A stretch of DNA of 64,000 nt, taken from JALORV01 sp963712485 (lineage in GTDB: Bacteria; Pseudomonadota; Gammaproteobacteria; Burkholderiales; Burkholderiaceae_F). The notes under the pieces are model-generated. The model searched no databases. It worked only from the letters and a program-made list of their open reading frames with translations, and was not told the origin of the DNA. The translations under genes were made by a program, and so were the position numbers. Where the stretch lies: contig CAVQID010000019.1 in assembly GCA_963712485.1 (NCBI GenBank), positions 385,396-449,395 on the forward strand. The letters run 5' to 3'. This document shows positions 46,563-56,017 of this stretch, piece by piece. The number at the start of each line of letters is the position of its first letter. The stretch's first letter is position 1.

Positions 46563-49019
46563 ATGAGCACTACAACCACAGCATCATCGGGTAAGGCGAG
46601 CCGCTCCAGCGCACAGCGCGCGATGGTCGCGTTGCGCGCCGCGATGCGCAGCACGCTCGATCCACTGCTGCCGACGGCTGCACGTGATGCAATCCAGGTC
46701 ATTGACGCTGACGAGCAGGTCTCCGGAACGCTGAAGAAATCGGTGCGCCGCCTGCTCGTCGACCAGCGTGAGTTCTCCAGTTCGTTCTTCTCGGCGGTCG
46801 AGCGCGAGATCGACACCGCGGTCGAGGAGCTGTTCCGCTCCGACCGCATACACAGCAAGGGCAAGGAAAAGGAAGACAGCCCGCCCGCGGCGAGCCTTTC
46901 ACTGGTTGATTACGACCAGATGGAAGAGAACATGCTGCTCGACAAGTTCGCTGCGCGCATACGCAATTCGGCGGACGAGCAGTATCGGCCGCTGACCCAG
47001 CGCCTGGCGTCGGTGTTGGGCGTGCCGGGGCTCACGGATCGAGAGAATCCGTTTCATCCGGTGCGCTTCTGCCGTGCGCTGGGCGAGGCGGTGGAAAAGC
47101 TGGGCTTCAAGGGCGACCAGCGCCTGGTGGTCGTCAAGGCCTTCGATGGCGCACTGGTGCAGCCGCTGACCGAGCTCTACCGGGATCTGAACCGGCAGCT
47201 GCAGGATCAGGGCGTCGAAGGCAATACCGCGGCAACCGCCTTCAAGAACACGTTGGCGGGCTTCCGCAATACGTTCGCTGCGGCCGGGCGACCGTCGCAG
47301 GCAGGCGCCACGGCAGGCGTCATCACCGGCGCGACGGCCGAACAGCTGCTCAGTGCGCTGTACCAGCGCATGCAGGTGCCGATGACGGGTCCGGCGCCGA
47401 TGCACGGCACGCCGGTGGTGCCATCGACCGGCATACCGACACAACCGTTGTTCGATCGTGCGGACTTCGCGGTGCCGGGCGCCCCAATCGCGCCGGGTGC
47501 GGCGGGCTTCGCCAACACCGGCGCAATTCCGCGGGCGGCGGTGCCGGTGGCGCCGGGGACCCCGGTTCAGTTCGCCGCGATCGAGCCAGGCCTGCTCGCG
47601 TCGATCAACGAAGTGCAGCGACTCAATGCGCTCGCCGCAGTGGCGTCGCGCAGCGGGTCGGTCACGGCGACTTCGATCAGCGAGCGCGATGAAGCACAGC
47701 TGCGCGCCCATGTCGCGGAGCGCGCAACCAAGCAGATCGACAAGCTGGTGATCGAGCTTGTCGGCATGCTGTTTGACCGCATCCACCAGGACAAGCACCT
47801 GCCGGCGGAGATCAAGACCGCACTGTCCCGCCTGCAGTTCCCGATCATGAAGGTGGCGCTCTCGGACTCGGAGCTGTTCGTGTCTCCGCTCCAGCCCGCG
47901 CGCCGCCTGATGGACCGGATTGCCAGTACCGCGGTCGGCTGGATTGCGGAAGGCGAGGAAAACCAGCGTTATCTCGCCGAGGTGAACAAGGCTGTCGATA
48001 CCGTGGTGGTTGCGATCAACGAAGGTCCGGCCATCTTCGAAAAGGCGCTCGAAGAGTTCGAGAAATACCTGAACGAAGAGCGCGTGCGTGACGACGATCC
48101 GATCACGCGCGCCAAACGTGCGCTCGAGGAAGCCGAGAACCGCGAGGTCATGTCCATCAACGCGGCGATCGGAATCCGGCGCGCGTTCGACGGTGTGCAG
48201 CTCGAGTCCTATTTGCGCGAGTTCCTGCTCGACACGTGGGTCAAGGTCATGGTGGCGTCGACGCTGCGTGAACGCACTGCGCCCGGCTTCGCAAAGAAGT
48301 TCCGCGACATGGTGCCCGACCTGGTGTGGAGCGTGCAGCCGAAGATCAATCCGGATGACCGCAAACGGCTGGTGAAGACGATTCCCGCCGTGCTGAACAC
48401 GCTGCGCGAGGGCCTGCAGCTCATCGAACATCCGTCGGCGCAGACGCAGGACTTTTTCACGCGGCTGATGGCCTCGCACGCGCAAGCCGTGAAGGCGCTC
48501 GAGGTCGCGTATGGCGCGCCGCCGCCGGTCGACGCGGGGATGATCAAGAAGCGCCTCGACGAGGTCAAGATCGTCGAGCCGCCGCCGCCGACCGAGGGTG
48601 AGGACGAGCAGATTACGATTCCGGCATCGGTCGTGCGCAGTGCCGCCGCGGCCAACCACGCCGAAGTCAACGTACTCGATTCACCGCCGACCGTTGCGCC
48701 GGAGGAAATGATTCCGGTTGAACAGCTGTCGGACCCGCAGATCGACTCGATGATCGAAGACTGGGAGCGCGGCTCCTGGTTCGACCTGTACACCGGCCAG
48801 CAGGTCGAGCGCGTGCGGCTGCGCTGGATCAGTCCGCGTCGCAACTTCTATCTTTTCACCTCGGCGGAGACCGGCAAGGCCCATTCGCTGGCACCGCTGG
48901 TTTTGCGCGGCTATGTTCGCGCCGGACGCATTCGCACTGCGGAGCGCGCGCCGCTGTTCGAGCGCGTGGTCGGCGACCTGATGCGCGATCTCGGAGCGCC
49001 CGCGGCCCAGCCGGCCTGA
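46563..49019 (+). CDS. DUF1631 family protein, first paralogue
   Basis: An 818-residue protein of the DUF1631 family; function unknown. Residues 1-220 are helical. A Pro/Gly/Ala-rich linker follows (about 235-330). Then comes the conserved helical core (TKQIDKLVIELVGMLFDRI, DDPITRAKRALEEAENREV, NPDDRKRLVKTIPAVLN). The last 100 residues are beta-rich with WERGSWFDLYTGQQ and RVRLRWISPRRNFYLFT; this part looks PilZ-like, so cyclic-di-GMP binding may be considered, though no RxxxR signature is clear. It is followed after 1 base by a methyltransferase-like gene, and a paralogue lies downstream. Confidence 0.86.
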   Translation: MSTTTTASSGKASRSSAQRAMVALRAAMRSTLDPLLPTAARDAIQVIDADEQVSGTLKKSVRRLLVDQREFSSSFFSAVEREIDTAVEELFRSDRIHSKGKEKEDSPPAASLSLVDYDQMEENMLLDKFAARIRNSADEQYRPLTQRLASVLGVPGLTDRENPFHPVRFCRALGEAVEKLGFKGDQRLVVVKAFDGALVQPLTELYRDLNRQLQDQGVEGNTAATAFKNTLAGFRNTFAAAGRPSQAGATAGVITGATAEQLLSALYQRMQVPMTGPAPMHGTPVVPSTGIPTQPLFDRADFAVPGAPIAPGAAGFANTGAIPRAAVPVAPGTPVQFAAIEPGLLASINEVQRLNALAAVASRSGSVTATSISERDEAQLRAHVAERATKQIDKLVIELVGMLFDRIHQDKHLPAEIKTALSRLQFPIMKVALSDSELFVSPLQPARRLMDRIASTAVGWIAEGEENQRYLAEVNKAVDTVVVAINEGPAIFEKALEEFEKYLNEERVRDDDPITRAKRALEEAENREVMSINAAIGIRRAFDGVQLESYLREFLLDTWVKVMVASTLRERTAPGFAKKFRDMVPDLVWSVQPKINPDDRKRLVKTIPAVLNTLREGLQLIEHPSAQTQDFFTRLMASHAQAVKALEVAYGAPPPVDAGMIKKRLDEVKIVEPPPPTEGEDEQITIPASVVRSAAAANHAEVNVLDSPPTVAPEEMIPVEQLSDPQIDSMIEDWERGSWFDLYTGQQVERVRLRWISPRRNFYLFTSAETGKAHSLAPLVLRGYVRAGRIRTAERAPLFERVVGDLMRDLGAPAAQPA

Positions 49020-49020
49020 C

Positions 49021-49788
49021 GTGGTTCGTCCGCAGCGACGCACCAAACGCATGCGGGTCACGCTGTCCGAGGAGGATGGCGTGCGATATCTGCATTTCGG
49101 CACCGAATGGATCCAGGGTGGCATGCGCATCGCGCGCCCCTGGCAACTCGAGCTCGAGTACCAGAAGCAGATGATGGCGACCGTGCTGTTCATCCCGCAG
49201 CCGTCGCGCATCCTCCAGCTTGGTCTTGGTGCGGCCGCGCTGACCAAGTTCTGTTACCGGCATCTGCCGGACGCACAGGTGACGGTCGTCGAGCTCAGCA
49301 GCGAAGTCATCGAGGTGGCGCGCCAGTGGTTCGCGCTCCCCGCGGACGATGACCGGCTCGAGGTCGTGCAGGCCGATGCGCGCGACTACCTTGGGGAGAT
49401 GCGCCCTGCCGACCGGAGCAGCTGGCTGCAGGTCGACCTCTACGATGCGGCGGCGCGGGGTCCGGTGCATGATGATCTGGACTTTTACCGGCTGTGCCGC
49501 CGCGCGCTGCAGCGGCCCGGGGTGGCCTGCTTCAACCTGTTCGGCGGCCGATTTGACCCGAGCTTCAAGGCGATCTGCGCGGCGTTTGACGACCGGGTGC
49601 TCGCGCTGCCCGCTGTTGACGAGGGTAATCGCATCGTCTTCGCGGTCACCGGGCCGCGCTTTGACGAGTCGCTGACGACACTTTCGCGCCGGGCCAGTGC
49701 GGTGGAATCCCGCTGGCGCCTGCCGGTGCGGCGCTGGCTGGCCGACCTCAAGGAGCACAATGGCCTGCCGGAACGCCTGCGCATCTGA
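49021..49788 (+). CDS. Spermidine synthase-like protein
   Basis: A 255-residue protein with a Rossmann methyltransferase fold related to spermidine synthase. The nucleotide-binding part is ILQLGLGAAALTKFCY and VTVVELSSEVIEVARQWF, followed by RLEVVQADARDYL. The normal polyamine-site Asp motif is not clear (VDLYDAAARGP is in its place), so aminopropyl transfer is uncertain. The start is a GTG at 49021, one base after the first DUF1631 stop, implying coupled translation. The pair with DUF1631 is likely functional, but no role is known. Confidence 0.82.
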   Translation: MVRPQRRTKRMRVTLSEEDGVRYLHFGTEWIQGGMRIARPWQLELEYQKQMMATVLFIPQPSRILQLGLGAAALTKFCYRHLPDAQVTVVELSSEVIEVARQWFALPADDDRLEVVQADARDYLGEMRPADRSSWLQVDLYDAAARGPVHDDLDFYRLCRRALQRPGVACFNLFGGRFDPSFKAICAAFDDRVLALPAVDEGNRIVFAVTGPRFDESLTTLSRRASAVESRWRLPVRRWLADLKEHNGLPERLRI

Positions 49789-49830
49789 GGAAACACGATT
49801 AATTGACCGGTTCTCGCGCCCATATGTAAC

Positions 49831-49858
49831 TTGACAGCCGGCTGCGCCCCGATAGAGT
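49831..49858 (+). promoter_or_regulatory. Sigma-70-like promoter before second DUF1631 gene
   Basis: TTGACA (49831-49836), 16-base spacer, TAGAGT (49853-49858), 48 bases before the ATG at 49906. The -35 is perfect and the -10 matches 4 of 6 positions. Confidence 0.55.
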
Positions 49859-49905
49859 CGGGGCCTTACTGAGGGCTGCGCGGCCAGGCAGAAGTACGCA
49901 CATCG

Positions 49906-52299
49906 ATGGAGTTCTCGCCCCACACCGACGCCCCAAAACCGGCCGGCGAACTGCCGTACGTGACCGCTGCGCAGGCATCGGCGCTGATGAAGTCGGCCAT
50001 GGCGATCTCGAACGAGCTGATCGCCACCTCGTTTCCGGAAATCACCAAGGCGATTGTCGAGGACCTGACCGGTACCTGGGACTTCGATGTCAGTTCGCCG
50101 TTGGTCCAGCGTCTGCTCAGCACCAAGTCGGACGAGTTCCACCGCGCATTCGTCGAGCACTTGCAGGAAGCGCAGGACCGTTCCTTCCTCGAGCTCACCG
50201 TCGGGCGGGTACCGCCACCGCCCGGGTCGCTCGATGCCGAAACGCTGTCGCTGGTCGATTCGATTTCGGTGGAAAGCAACACCGTCGTCGAGCGTCACGC
50301 GGGCAAGGTTGCGGGCTACGCCGACATGGTGTTGCGCGACCTGAACCTCGTCGTCGCGTTCGTTCTCGGCCGCAGCGCCGTTCGCAACTCGGAAAATCCG
50401 CTCGGGCCCGCGGTCTACGTGCGCGCGCTGCTTCGCGCCGCCGAGGACTGCGAACTGCACAAGGAGGCGTGGGAATTCCTGCTTTCACGTTACGAAAAGC
50501 CCCTCGGTGAGGAGCTGGGGCAGATCGTCCGACAGCTGCTGGAGCACTTCGCCAATCACGGCGTCGATGTTCGATCGATCCGTCGCAATCTTGCGGTACC
50601 CAAGTCGTCGGCAGGCTGGCAGCCGCCCGGGGTTTCGGGGGGCGGAACGCCGGGCGAGTTGGGCGGCGCCGGTCAGGGGCAAGGTCAGCGCACCAGCCCC
50701 GGCGGTTCGGTCGCTGCTGCCGAGGGCGGGCCCTCGCGTGCTCCGGCCGCTCCGGATGAGCCGACGCAACTGCTCGGTGGGCTGCTGACGCGCCTGCAGT
50801 CGAATGCACGCGGCTCGCGCCTGCCGCCGCTGCCGGCGCTCGGGCCTGCGCCGAAGGAACTGCTGCAGTCGATCGGCGATATGCAGCGCGAAGGTGTCGG
50901 CGATTTCGCCGAGACCGGCGACTTCGCGATGATGCCGCCGGCGCAGTCGATCACCTCGGTGCGCGGTGAGCTGATCGCCAAGTCGACGCGCACCGTCGAC
51001 AAGCTGACGATCGAGCTGGTCGGCATGCTGTTCGATCATGTGATGCAGGACAAGCAGGTTCCGGCAGAAATCAAGGCGCGGCTGTCGCGCCTGCAGTTCC
51101 CGGTCCTGAAGGCTGCGCTGATGGATGCGGCTTTCTTCGCCTCCAGCGCGCACCCCGCGCGCAAGCTGATCGATCGCATCTCCGGAACCTCGACCGGTTG
51201 GGAACCGTACGGCGACGACAACCAGAAGTACCTGAAGGAAGTCGAACGCGTCATCGGCGAGATTCTGAAGAAGTTCGAGACCGATCTGAGCGTGTTCGAG
51301 AAGGTCTACGCGGATTTCGACCGCTTCGTGTCGGATATCGCACCCGAGGACAACGACCCGGTGTCGCGCGCGAAGAAGGCGCTCGAGGCGGCCGAAAAGC
51401 ACGAGATCCTGACGATCAACACCACGATCCAGGTGCGGCGCGCGTTCGAGCGCGTCGACCTGGAGCCGTACATCAAGGAGTTCCTGCTCGGTGTCTGGGT
51501 CAAGGTGCTGGTCGCCGCGACCGTGCGCAGTGAAACTCAGCCGGGGTTCGCGAAGGCGTTTCGCGACGTGATCCACGAACTGGTGTGGTCGGTGCAGCCG
51601 AAGGCGAGCACCGAGGATCGCAACAAGCTGGTCAAGATGATCCCGGGCATGGTGCGCGTGCTGCGCGACGGCCTCGCGCTCATCAACCAGTCCGAACGCG
51701 ACCGCGAGCAGTTTTTCAGCCAGCTGATGGAATCGCACGCGATGGCGGTGAAGCCGGTCGACCAGGCGACCTATATCAAGTCGAGCCTGCTCACGTCCGA
51801 ACTGCGTGCAAAGATCGATGGCATGCAGCTCTCCGGTGTCTTCCCGGTGACCACGGTTCCGGGTGGAATTCGCGTGTCGACCGGGCTGATCATGCGCGCC
51901 GCACAGGAGCACCATGCGGACATCCAGATGCCGGATCCGCTGACCGACATCGCCCGCCTCGATCCGGTCGAGGATGCGCGCGTGCAGGAGGAGATCGGCC
52001 GCTGGCAGCGTGGCAACTGGTTCAAGATGTGGAACGGCATGGAATTCGTGCGCGTCAAACTGCGCTGGATGAGCCCGTTGCGTACGCTGTTCCTGTTCGC
52101 CGGCGAACACGACCAGAAGGCGCACGTGCTGTCGTCCGACATGCTGAAGTCCTACCTGGCGCGCAAGTACATCGAGCCGCTGGAAAGCGTGCCGCTCACG
52201 AAGCGCGCGGTCGACGCGGTGGTGGCAGACTTCGAGAAGGTCCCGGACCGCGCGGCCAAGATGGCCGAACGCTACAAGGCCTCGCAGCCCGCGGCATGA
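49906..52299 (+). CDS. DUF1631 family protein, second paralogue
   Basis: A 797-residue DUF1631 protein, paralogous to the one at 46563. The N-terminal 230 residues diverge, a Gly-rich linker spans about 235-290, and the conserved core is shared (TRTVDKLTIELVGMLFDHV, KKALEAAEKHEILTIN, STEDRNKLVKMIPGMV). The C-terminus again is beta-rich with WQRGNWFKMWNGMEFVRVK. Both copies keep the PilZ-like end. Duplication after ancestral tandem gene birth is the simple reading. It precedes the GspE/PilB-like ATPase by 10 bases, and a promoter-like sequence lies before it. Confidence 0.86.
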   Translation: MEFSPHTDAPKPAGELPYVTAAQASALMKSAMAISNELIATSFPEITKAIVEDLTGTWDFDVSSPLVQRLLSTKSDEFHRAFVEHLQEAQDRSFLELTVGRVPPPPGSLDAETLSLVDSISVESNTVVERHAGKVAGYADMVLRDLNLVVAFVLGRSAVRNSENPLGPAVYVRALLRAAEDCELHKEAWEFLLSRYEKPLGEELGQIVRQLLEHFANHGVDVRSIRRNLAVPKSSAGWQPPGVSGGGTPGELGGAGQGQGQRTSPGGSVAAAEGGPSRAPAAPDEPTQLLGGLLTRLQSNARGSRLPPLPALGPAPKELLQSIGDMQREGVGDFAETGDFAMMPPAQSITSVRGELIAKSTRTVDKLTIELVGMLFDHVMQDKQVPAEIKARLSRLQFPVLKAALMDAAFFASSAHPARKLIDRISGTSTGWEPYGDDNQKYLKEVERVIGEILKKFETDLSVFEKVYADFDRFVSDIAPEDNDPVSRAKKALEAAEKHEILTINTTIQVRRAFERVDLEPYIKEFLLGVWVKVLVAATVRSETQPGFAKAFRDVIHELVWSVQPKASTEDRNKLVKMIPGMVRVLRDGLALINQSERDREQFFSQLMESHAMAVKPVDQATYIKSSLLTSELRAKIDGMQLSGVFPVTTVPGGIRVSTGLIMRAAQEHHADIQMPDPLTDIARLDPVEDARVQEEIGRWQRGNWFKMWNGMEFVRVKLRWMSPLRTLFLFAGEHDQKAHVLSSDMLKSYLARKYIEPLESVPLTKRAVDAVVADFEKVPDRAAKMAERYKASQPAA

Positions 52300-52309
52300 G
52301 GCTCGCGGC

Positions 52310-54139
52310 ATGAATCCGAAGGACGGAGCGGTCGCGCTGAAGGCAGCAGCGGCGCCGCGCGAACGCCACGCCCAGGTTCCTGTTCCCAGCGGTCGGGTAA
52401 CCGGCGGATACGTGCTGAAGCAGCTGGTGGCCGACGCCCTGCTTGCAACCAGCGACGCCGAACGCTTCAAGACCTCCGGTGGACGCGACCGCCCCGGCCA
52501 TCCGCTGGTCAATCTTGCCGAGATGAATTACCGCACGCCCACTGGCGAGCGCCGGCTAATTGATCTCGAGATGCTGACGCAGTGGCTGGCGCAGAAGGCG
52601 GCGCTGCCGTACTACCACATCGATCCGCTGCGAGTCGATTTCACGCGGGTCGCCGAAGTGATGTCATCGTCGTACGCGACGACGTATTCGATCCTGCCGG
52701 TAGCCGTCAGTGGTGACGAAGTGACGATCGCGACCTGCGAGCCGTTCCAGACCGGCTGGGAACGCGAGATCGAGCAGATCACGAAGAAGACGGTCCGGCG
52801 TGTTGTCTCGAGCCCGTCCGATATCGCGCGCTACACGACCGAGTTCTACAAGCTCGCGCAGCAGGTCAAGGGCGCGGCGAAGTCCGGCGCTGCGCCGCTG
52901 GTCTCCAGCTTCGAGCAACTGGTCGAGCTTGGCGGCAAGGTCCAGGCCGATGACGCGCATGTCATCCACATCGTCGACTGGCTGTTGCAGTATGCCTTCG
53001 ACCAACGCGCCAGCGACATCCACCTCGAGCCGCGCCGCGAGTTCGGTGTCGCGCGCTTCCGCATCGATGGCGTGCTGCACCAGGTCTATCAGGTACCGGC
53101 CGGCGTGATGGCGGCGATGACCAGCCGCATCAAACTGCTCGGCCGGATGGATGTCGTCGAGAAGCGCCGGCCGCAGGACGGGCGCATCAAGACGAAGGTG
53201 GCAAGCGGAGCGAACGTAGGACGCGAGGTCGAGATTCGTCTGTCGACGCTGCCGACCGCATTTGGCGAGAAGCTGGTGATGCGGATCTTCGACCCGGAGG
53301 TCGTGGTTCGCAGCTACGCCGAGCTCGGCTTCACGCCCGAAGAGGCGCACACCTGGGAGGAGCTGATCCATCGACCTTCGGGCATCGTGCTGGTCACCGG
53401 GCCCACCGGCTCGGGCAAGACGACGACGCTTTATTCGACGCTGAAGCAGCTGGCGACCGACGAGGTGAATGTCAGCACGGTCGAGGACCCGATCGAGATG
53501 GTCGATCCGGCGCTGAACCAGATGCAGGTCCAGCACGGCATCGACCTCGGCTTCGCCGACGGTCTGCGCGCGCTGATGCGGCAGGATCCGGACATCATCA
53601 TGGTGGGTGAGATCCGCGACAAGGAGACCGCTGACATGGCGGTGCAGGCCGCACTGACCGGTCACCTGGTGTTTTCAACGCTGCACACGAACGACGCGGC
53701 CGCATCCATCGCGCGACTGCTCGAACTCGGGATTCCCAATTACCTGGTCAACGCGACGCTGATCGGCATCCTGGCGCAGCGTCTCGTGCGCACGCTGTGT
53801 CCGCACTGCAAGGCGCCCGGCGATCCGGTCGATCCGGCGTTGTGGAAGGAGCTGGTCGCGCCGTGGCGATCGAACGTGCCCGAGAAGATCTACCACCCGG
53901 TCGGCTGCCTCGAATGCCGGCGCACCGGCTACATGGGCCGTACCGGCCTGATCGAGATGTTGCTGATGACCGACGCGATGCGCAAGCTGATCGCCGAGGG
54001 CGCGGACCTGGTGCAGCTGCGCAGCCAGGCGGCGCGTGACGGGCTGCGTTCGCTGCGCGTCTCGGGCGCCGAGAAGATCGCCAAGGGCATGACGACGCTG
54101 GACGAGGTGCTCAAGGCGGCACCGCCATTCAACAACTGA
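52310..54139 (+). CDS. GspE/PilB-type secretion ATPase
   Basis: A 609-residue hexameric ATPase that powers type II secretion or type IV pilus assembly. It has an MshEN/GspE N-terminal domain (about 55-170), then the ATPase domain with Walker A GPTGSGKTTTLYS, the Asp box VSTVEDPIE, Walker B IIMVGEIRD and His box STLHTND, and a four-Cys zinc site (LCPHC and GCLECRRTGYMGR). No pilin, GspD or GspF genes are nearby. It starts 10 bases after the second DUF1631 gene, so the four genes look like one operon. Link to DUF1631 proteins is conserved only as far as this window shows. Confidence 0.9.
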   Translation: MNPKDGAVALKAAAAPRERHAQVPVPSGRVTGGYVLKQLVADALLATSDAERFKTSGGRDRPGHPLVNLAEMNYRTPTGERRLIDLEMLTQWLAQKAALPYYHIDPLRVDFTRVAEVMSSSYATTYSILPVAVSGDEVTIATCEPFQTGWEREIEQITKKTVRRVVSSPSDIARYTTEFYKLAQQVKGAAKSGAAPLVSSFEQLVELGGKVQADDAHVIHIVDWLLQYAFDQRASDIHLEPRREFGVARFRIDGVLHQVYQVPAGVMAAMTSRIKLLGRMDVVEKRRPQDGRIKTKVASGANVGREVEIRLSTLPTAFGEKLVMRIFDPEVVVRSYAELGFTPEEAHTWEELIHRPSGIVLVTGPTGSGKTTTLYSTLKQLATDEVNVSTVEDPIEMVDPALNQMQVQHGIDLGFADGLRALMRQDPDIIMVGEIRDKETADMAVQAALTGHLVFSTLHTNDAAASIARLLELGIPNYLVNATLIGILAQRLVRTLCPHCKAPGDPVDPALWKELVAPWRSNVPEKIYHPVGCLECRRTGYMGRTGLIEMLLMTDAMRKLIAEGADLVQLRSQAARDGLRSLRVSGAEKIAKGMTTLDEVLKAAPPFNN

Positions 54140-54313
54140 GCGGCGTCCACTGCTAGAGACGGGCAGCGACTCTCGCAACGCCCGGTGTCGCTCTTTACCC
54201 TGATGGACAACATCCGCGTGACCGACAACGCTGTCGCGGTACCCGAGCCGGGGGCTCTTGCCGTTCTCGCCCTCGGTCTAGCAGGATTCGCTTTCTCCCG
54301 CCGAAGGCAATGA
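54140..54313 (+). pseudogene. Orphan PEP-CTERM tail (gene remnant)
   Basis: An open frame of 57 codons with no proper N-terminus. Its end reads VPEPGALAVLALGLAGFAF then SRRRQ, a complete PEP-CTERM sorting signal: VPEP motif, membrane segment and basic tail. Upstream text LFTLMDNIRVTDNAVA resembles the lectin-like domain end of such proteins. The frame follows the GspE stop directly and in the same frame, but there is no sign of a start codon except ATG at 54203 (36 residues). It is most likely the 3' end of a lost PEP-CTERM protein. Exosortase genes are absent from this window. Confidence 0.75.
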
Positions 54314-54889
54314 CTGATTCAGTGCTGGCACAGTGATGCTGGAGAGTCGGTCTCCGAATAGCGTCGGTCGGCCGAAAGATCTGTAGACCCGGCAATTTCA
54401 CGCGTTCGCTCGCCCGACCTTGACCGGCGACTCATACGCGGCGCGGAGAGCTTCCCCCGCCGCGGACCGATCTCCCATCGATACCTTCTACGAGTACGTC
54501 CTCCTGCTGCTCCTCGCAGTTTCGCCTGGTCAGTCCCGGCGCCGATCCAAGGTAACCCACGCGAACCGCCGACCTGCTCGAGTCGGGTGTTGGCGGCAAC
54601 ATTCGCAGCGCGCGTGCATCATCTAAACGGCTGTTCAGAGTTCGGGTCGGCCGAATGGACTCCCTCAAAGGAATCAGCTTCCTGACAGTCGCACGCCGCG
54701 GCACACGATAGAGTCGGCCAGACCCGTACTCGCTGTCATTTGCGGGCCATCGCAATCCGAGCTACCCCGGGGTGCACTGCCTGCCCACGGCGCTCCAATC
54801 GCATTGAACACAGCCTTGTCTTCTTTCAGAAGTTTTTGCGCACCAGCCGGCGCCGTTCCCCTTTCAGTTCGTATAGCAAAGGAGCGCTC
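54314..54889. other. Long intergenic region before apbE
   Basis: 576 bases without a supported gene. It is less GC-biased than its surroundings. It holds a weak 5-bp hairpin with a T-run (CTTCT, TTC, AGAAG, TTTTT at 54820-54837) and a ribosome site for apbE (AAAGGAG, 54878-54884). Nothing else is recognised; it may be debris of a larger deletion that left the PEP-CTERM tail. Confidence 0.5.
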
Positions 54890-55888
54890 GTGCTAGGGCC
54901 TTCGCGCACCCCGCTGCGGCATGCAACCGAGGCAAGCAAGCCCGCGGGACGTTGGTTCAGCCGTGACGAGGCGATCATGGGCACGGCGATCCACGTTGAG
55001 CTCTGGGGTGACGATAGGCTTGCGGCCGCTGCGGCACTCGAGGCAGTGATGCACGAGATGCACCGGATCGATGCGTTGATGAGTCACTACAAGGATTCGT
55101 CGGAGCTGTCGCGCGTCAACCGGGATGCGGCACGACAGCCGGTCCAGATCGGCGCCGAACTGTTCAGCCTGCTGTCGCGATCGATCGCGTTTTCCGAACT
55201 GTCGGGCGGAGCCTTCGACATCACCACCGCGAGCGCGGGCCATCTGTACGACTATCGCAGGCACATCCGGCCGACGGAGGAGCAGTTGACCGCCGGCCGC
55301 AAGGCGATCGGCTACCGCCATCTGAAGCTGGACCCCGAAACACTCACCGTGCGTTTTGGTCGCGAGGGGGTACGGATCGACCTCGGTGGGTTTGCGAAGG
55401 GCTACGCAGTCGACAATGGGGCCGCGATTCTCGCCCGACATGGCGTGCGCCATGCGGTGGTGGCGGCAGGCGGCGACAGCCGGATGCTGGGCGATCGCTG
55501 CGGCCGACCGTGGGCCGTCGGCGTGCGCGATCCGCGACGGGACGGTGAAATCGTTGCGCTGCTGCCGCTCGAGGACGTCGCCGTTTCCACGTCGGGCGAC
55601 TACGAACGCTACTTCGACGACGGCGACGAGCGTTGCCATCACCTGATCGATCCGCGGACAGGCAAGTCGCCGCGCGAAGTGCACAGCGTCACCGTGATCG
55701 CGCCTGACGGGCTCACCAGCGAGGCCCTTTCGAAGACGGTTTTCGTGCTGGGCGTCGAGCAGGGAATGCGGATCGTCGAGTCGATACCGGACGTCGACGC
55801 TGTGGTCATCGATGCGGCGGGAAAGCTGCATTTTTCGGCAGGCCTTCTCGAAGCGGGAGGTTCCGGAGGTCCGGCGCCGAACTCATGA
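54890..55888 (+). CDS. apbE: FAD:protein FMN transferase ApbE
   Basis: A 332-residue enzyme that attaches FMN to threonine or serine of target proteins. Family motifs are EAIMGTAIHVELWG, GGAFDITTA, VRIDLGGFAKGYAVD, VVAAGGDSRMLG, VSTSGDYERYF and HHLIDPRTGKSP. The start is GTG at 54890 with AAAGGAG 5 bases before it. No signal peptide or lipobox is evident, unlike most ApbE proteins, which act in the periplasm. No typical flavinylation motif (S/T-G-A-S/T) was seen in the genes that follow. The HzsA-like gene starts about 130 bases downstream. Confidence 0.9.
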   Translation: MLGPSRTPLRHATEASKPAGRWFSRDEAIMGTAIHVELWGDDRLAAAAALEAVMHEMHRIDALMSHYKDSSELSRVNRDAARQPVQIGAELFSLLSRSIAFSELSGGAFDITTASAGHLYDYRRHIRPTEEQLTAGRKAIGYRHLKLDPETLTVRFGREGVRIDLGGFAKGYAVDNGAAILARHGVRHAVVAAGGDSRMLGDRCGRPWAVGVRDPRRDGEIVALLPLEDVAVSTSGDYERYFDDGDERCHHLIDPRTGKSPREVHSVTVIAPDGLTSEALSKTVFVLGVEQGMRIVESIPDVDAVVIDAAGKLHFSAGLLEAGGSGGPAPNS

Positions 55889-56017
55889 CTTTGGCCTAGC
55901 GCCATCACTCGCAAGCTCGATCAAACCTTGAATCAGCCACTACATCACGCAATCAACGCGCGTATGTCTCGGGACAATTCCTGCGTCCCGCATCCGCGAC
56001 GTTCCATGGAGACCATC

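Noticed and set aside
54137..54313. Stop-codon readthrough of the secretion ATPase into a PEP-CTERM tail
   Set aside because: The ATPase is full length, cytosolic and ends normally; a sorting tail on it would make no sense. The shared frame is best taken as chance.
54820..54837. A small hairpin with a T-run as a terminator before apbE
   Set aside because: The stem is only 5 bp and AT-rich, and no gene upstream needs ending there. It is mentioned only within the intergenic entry.
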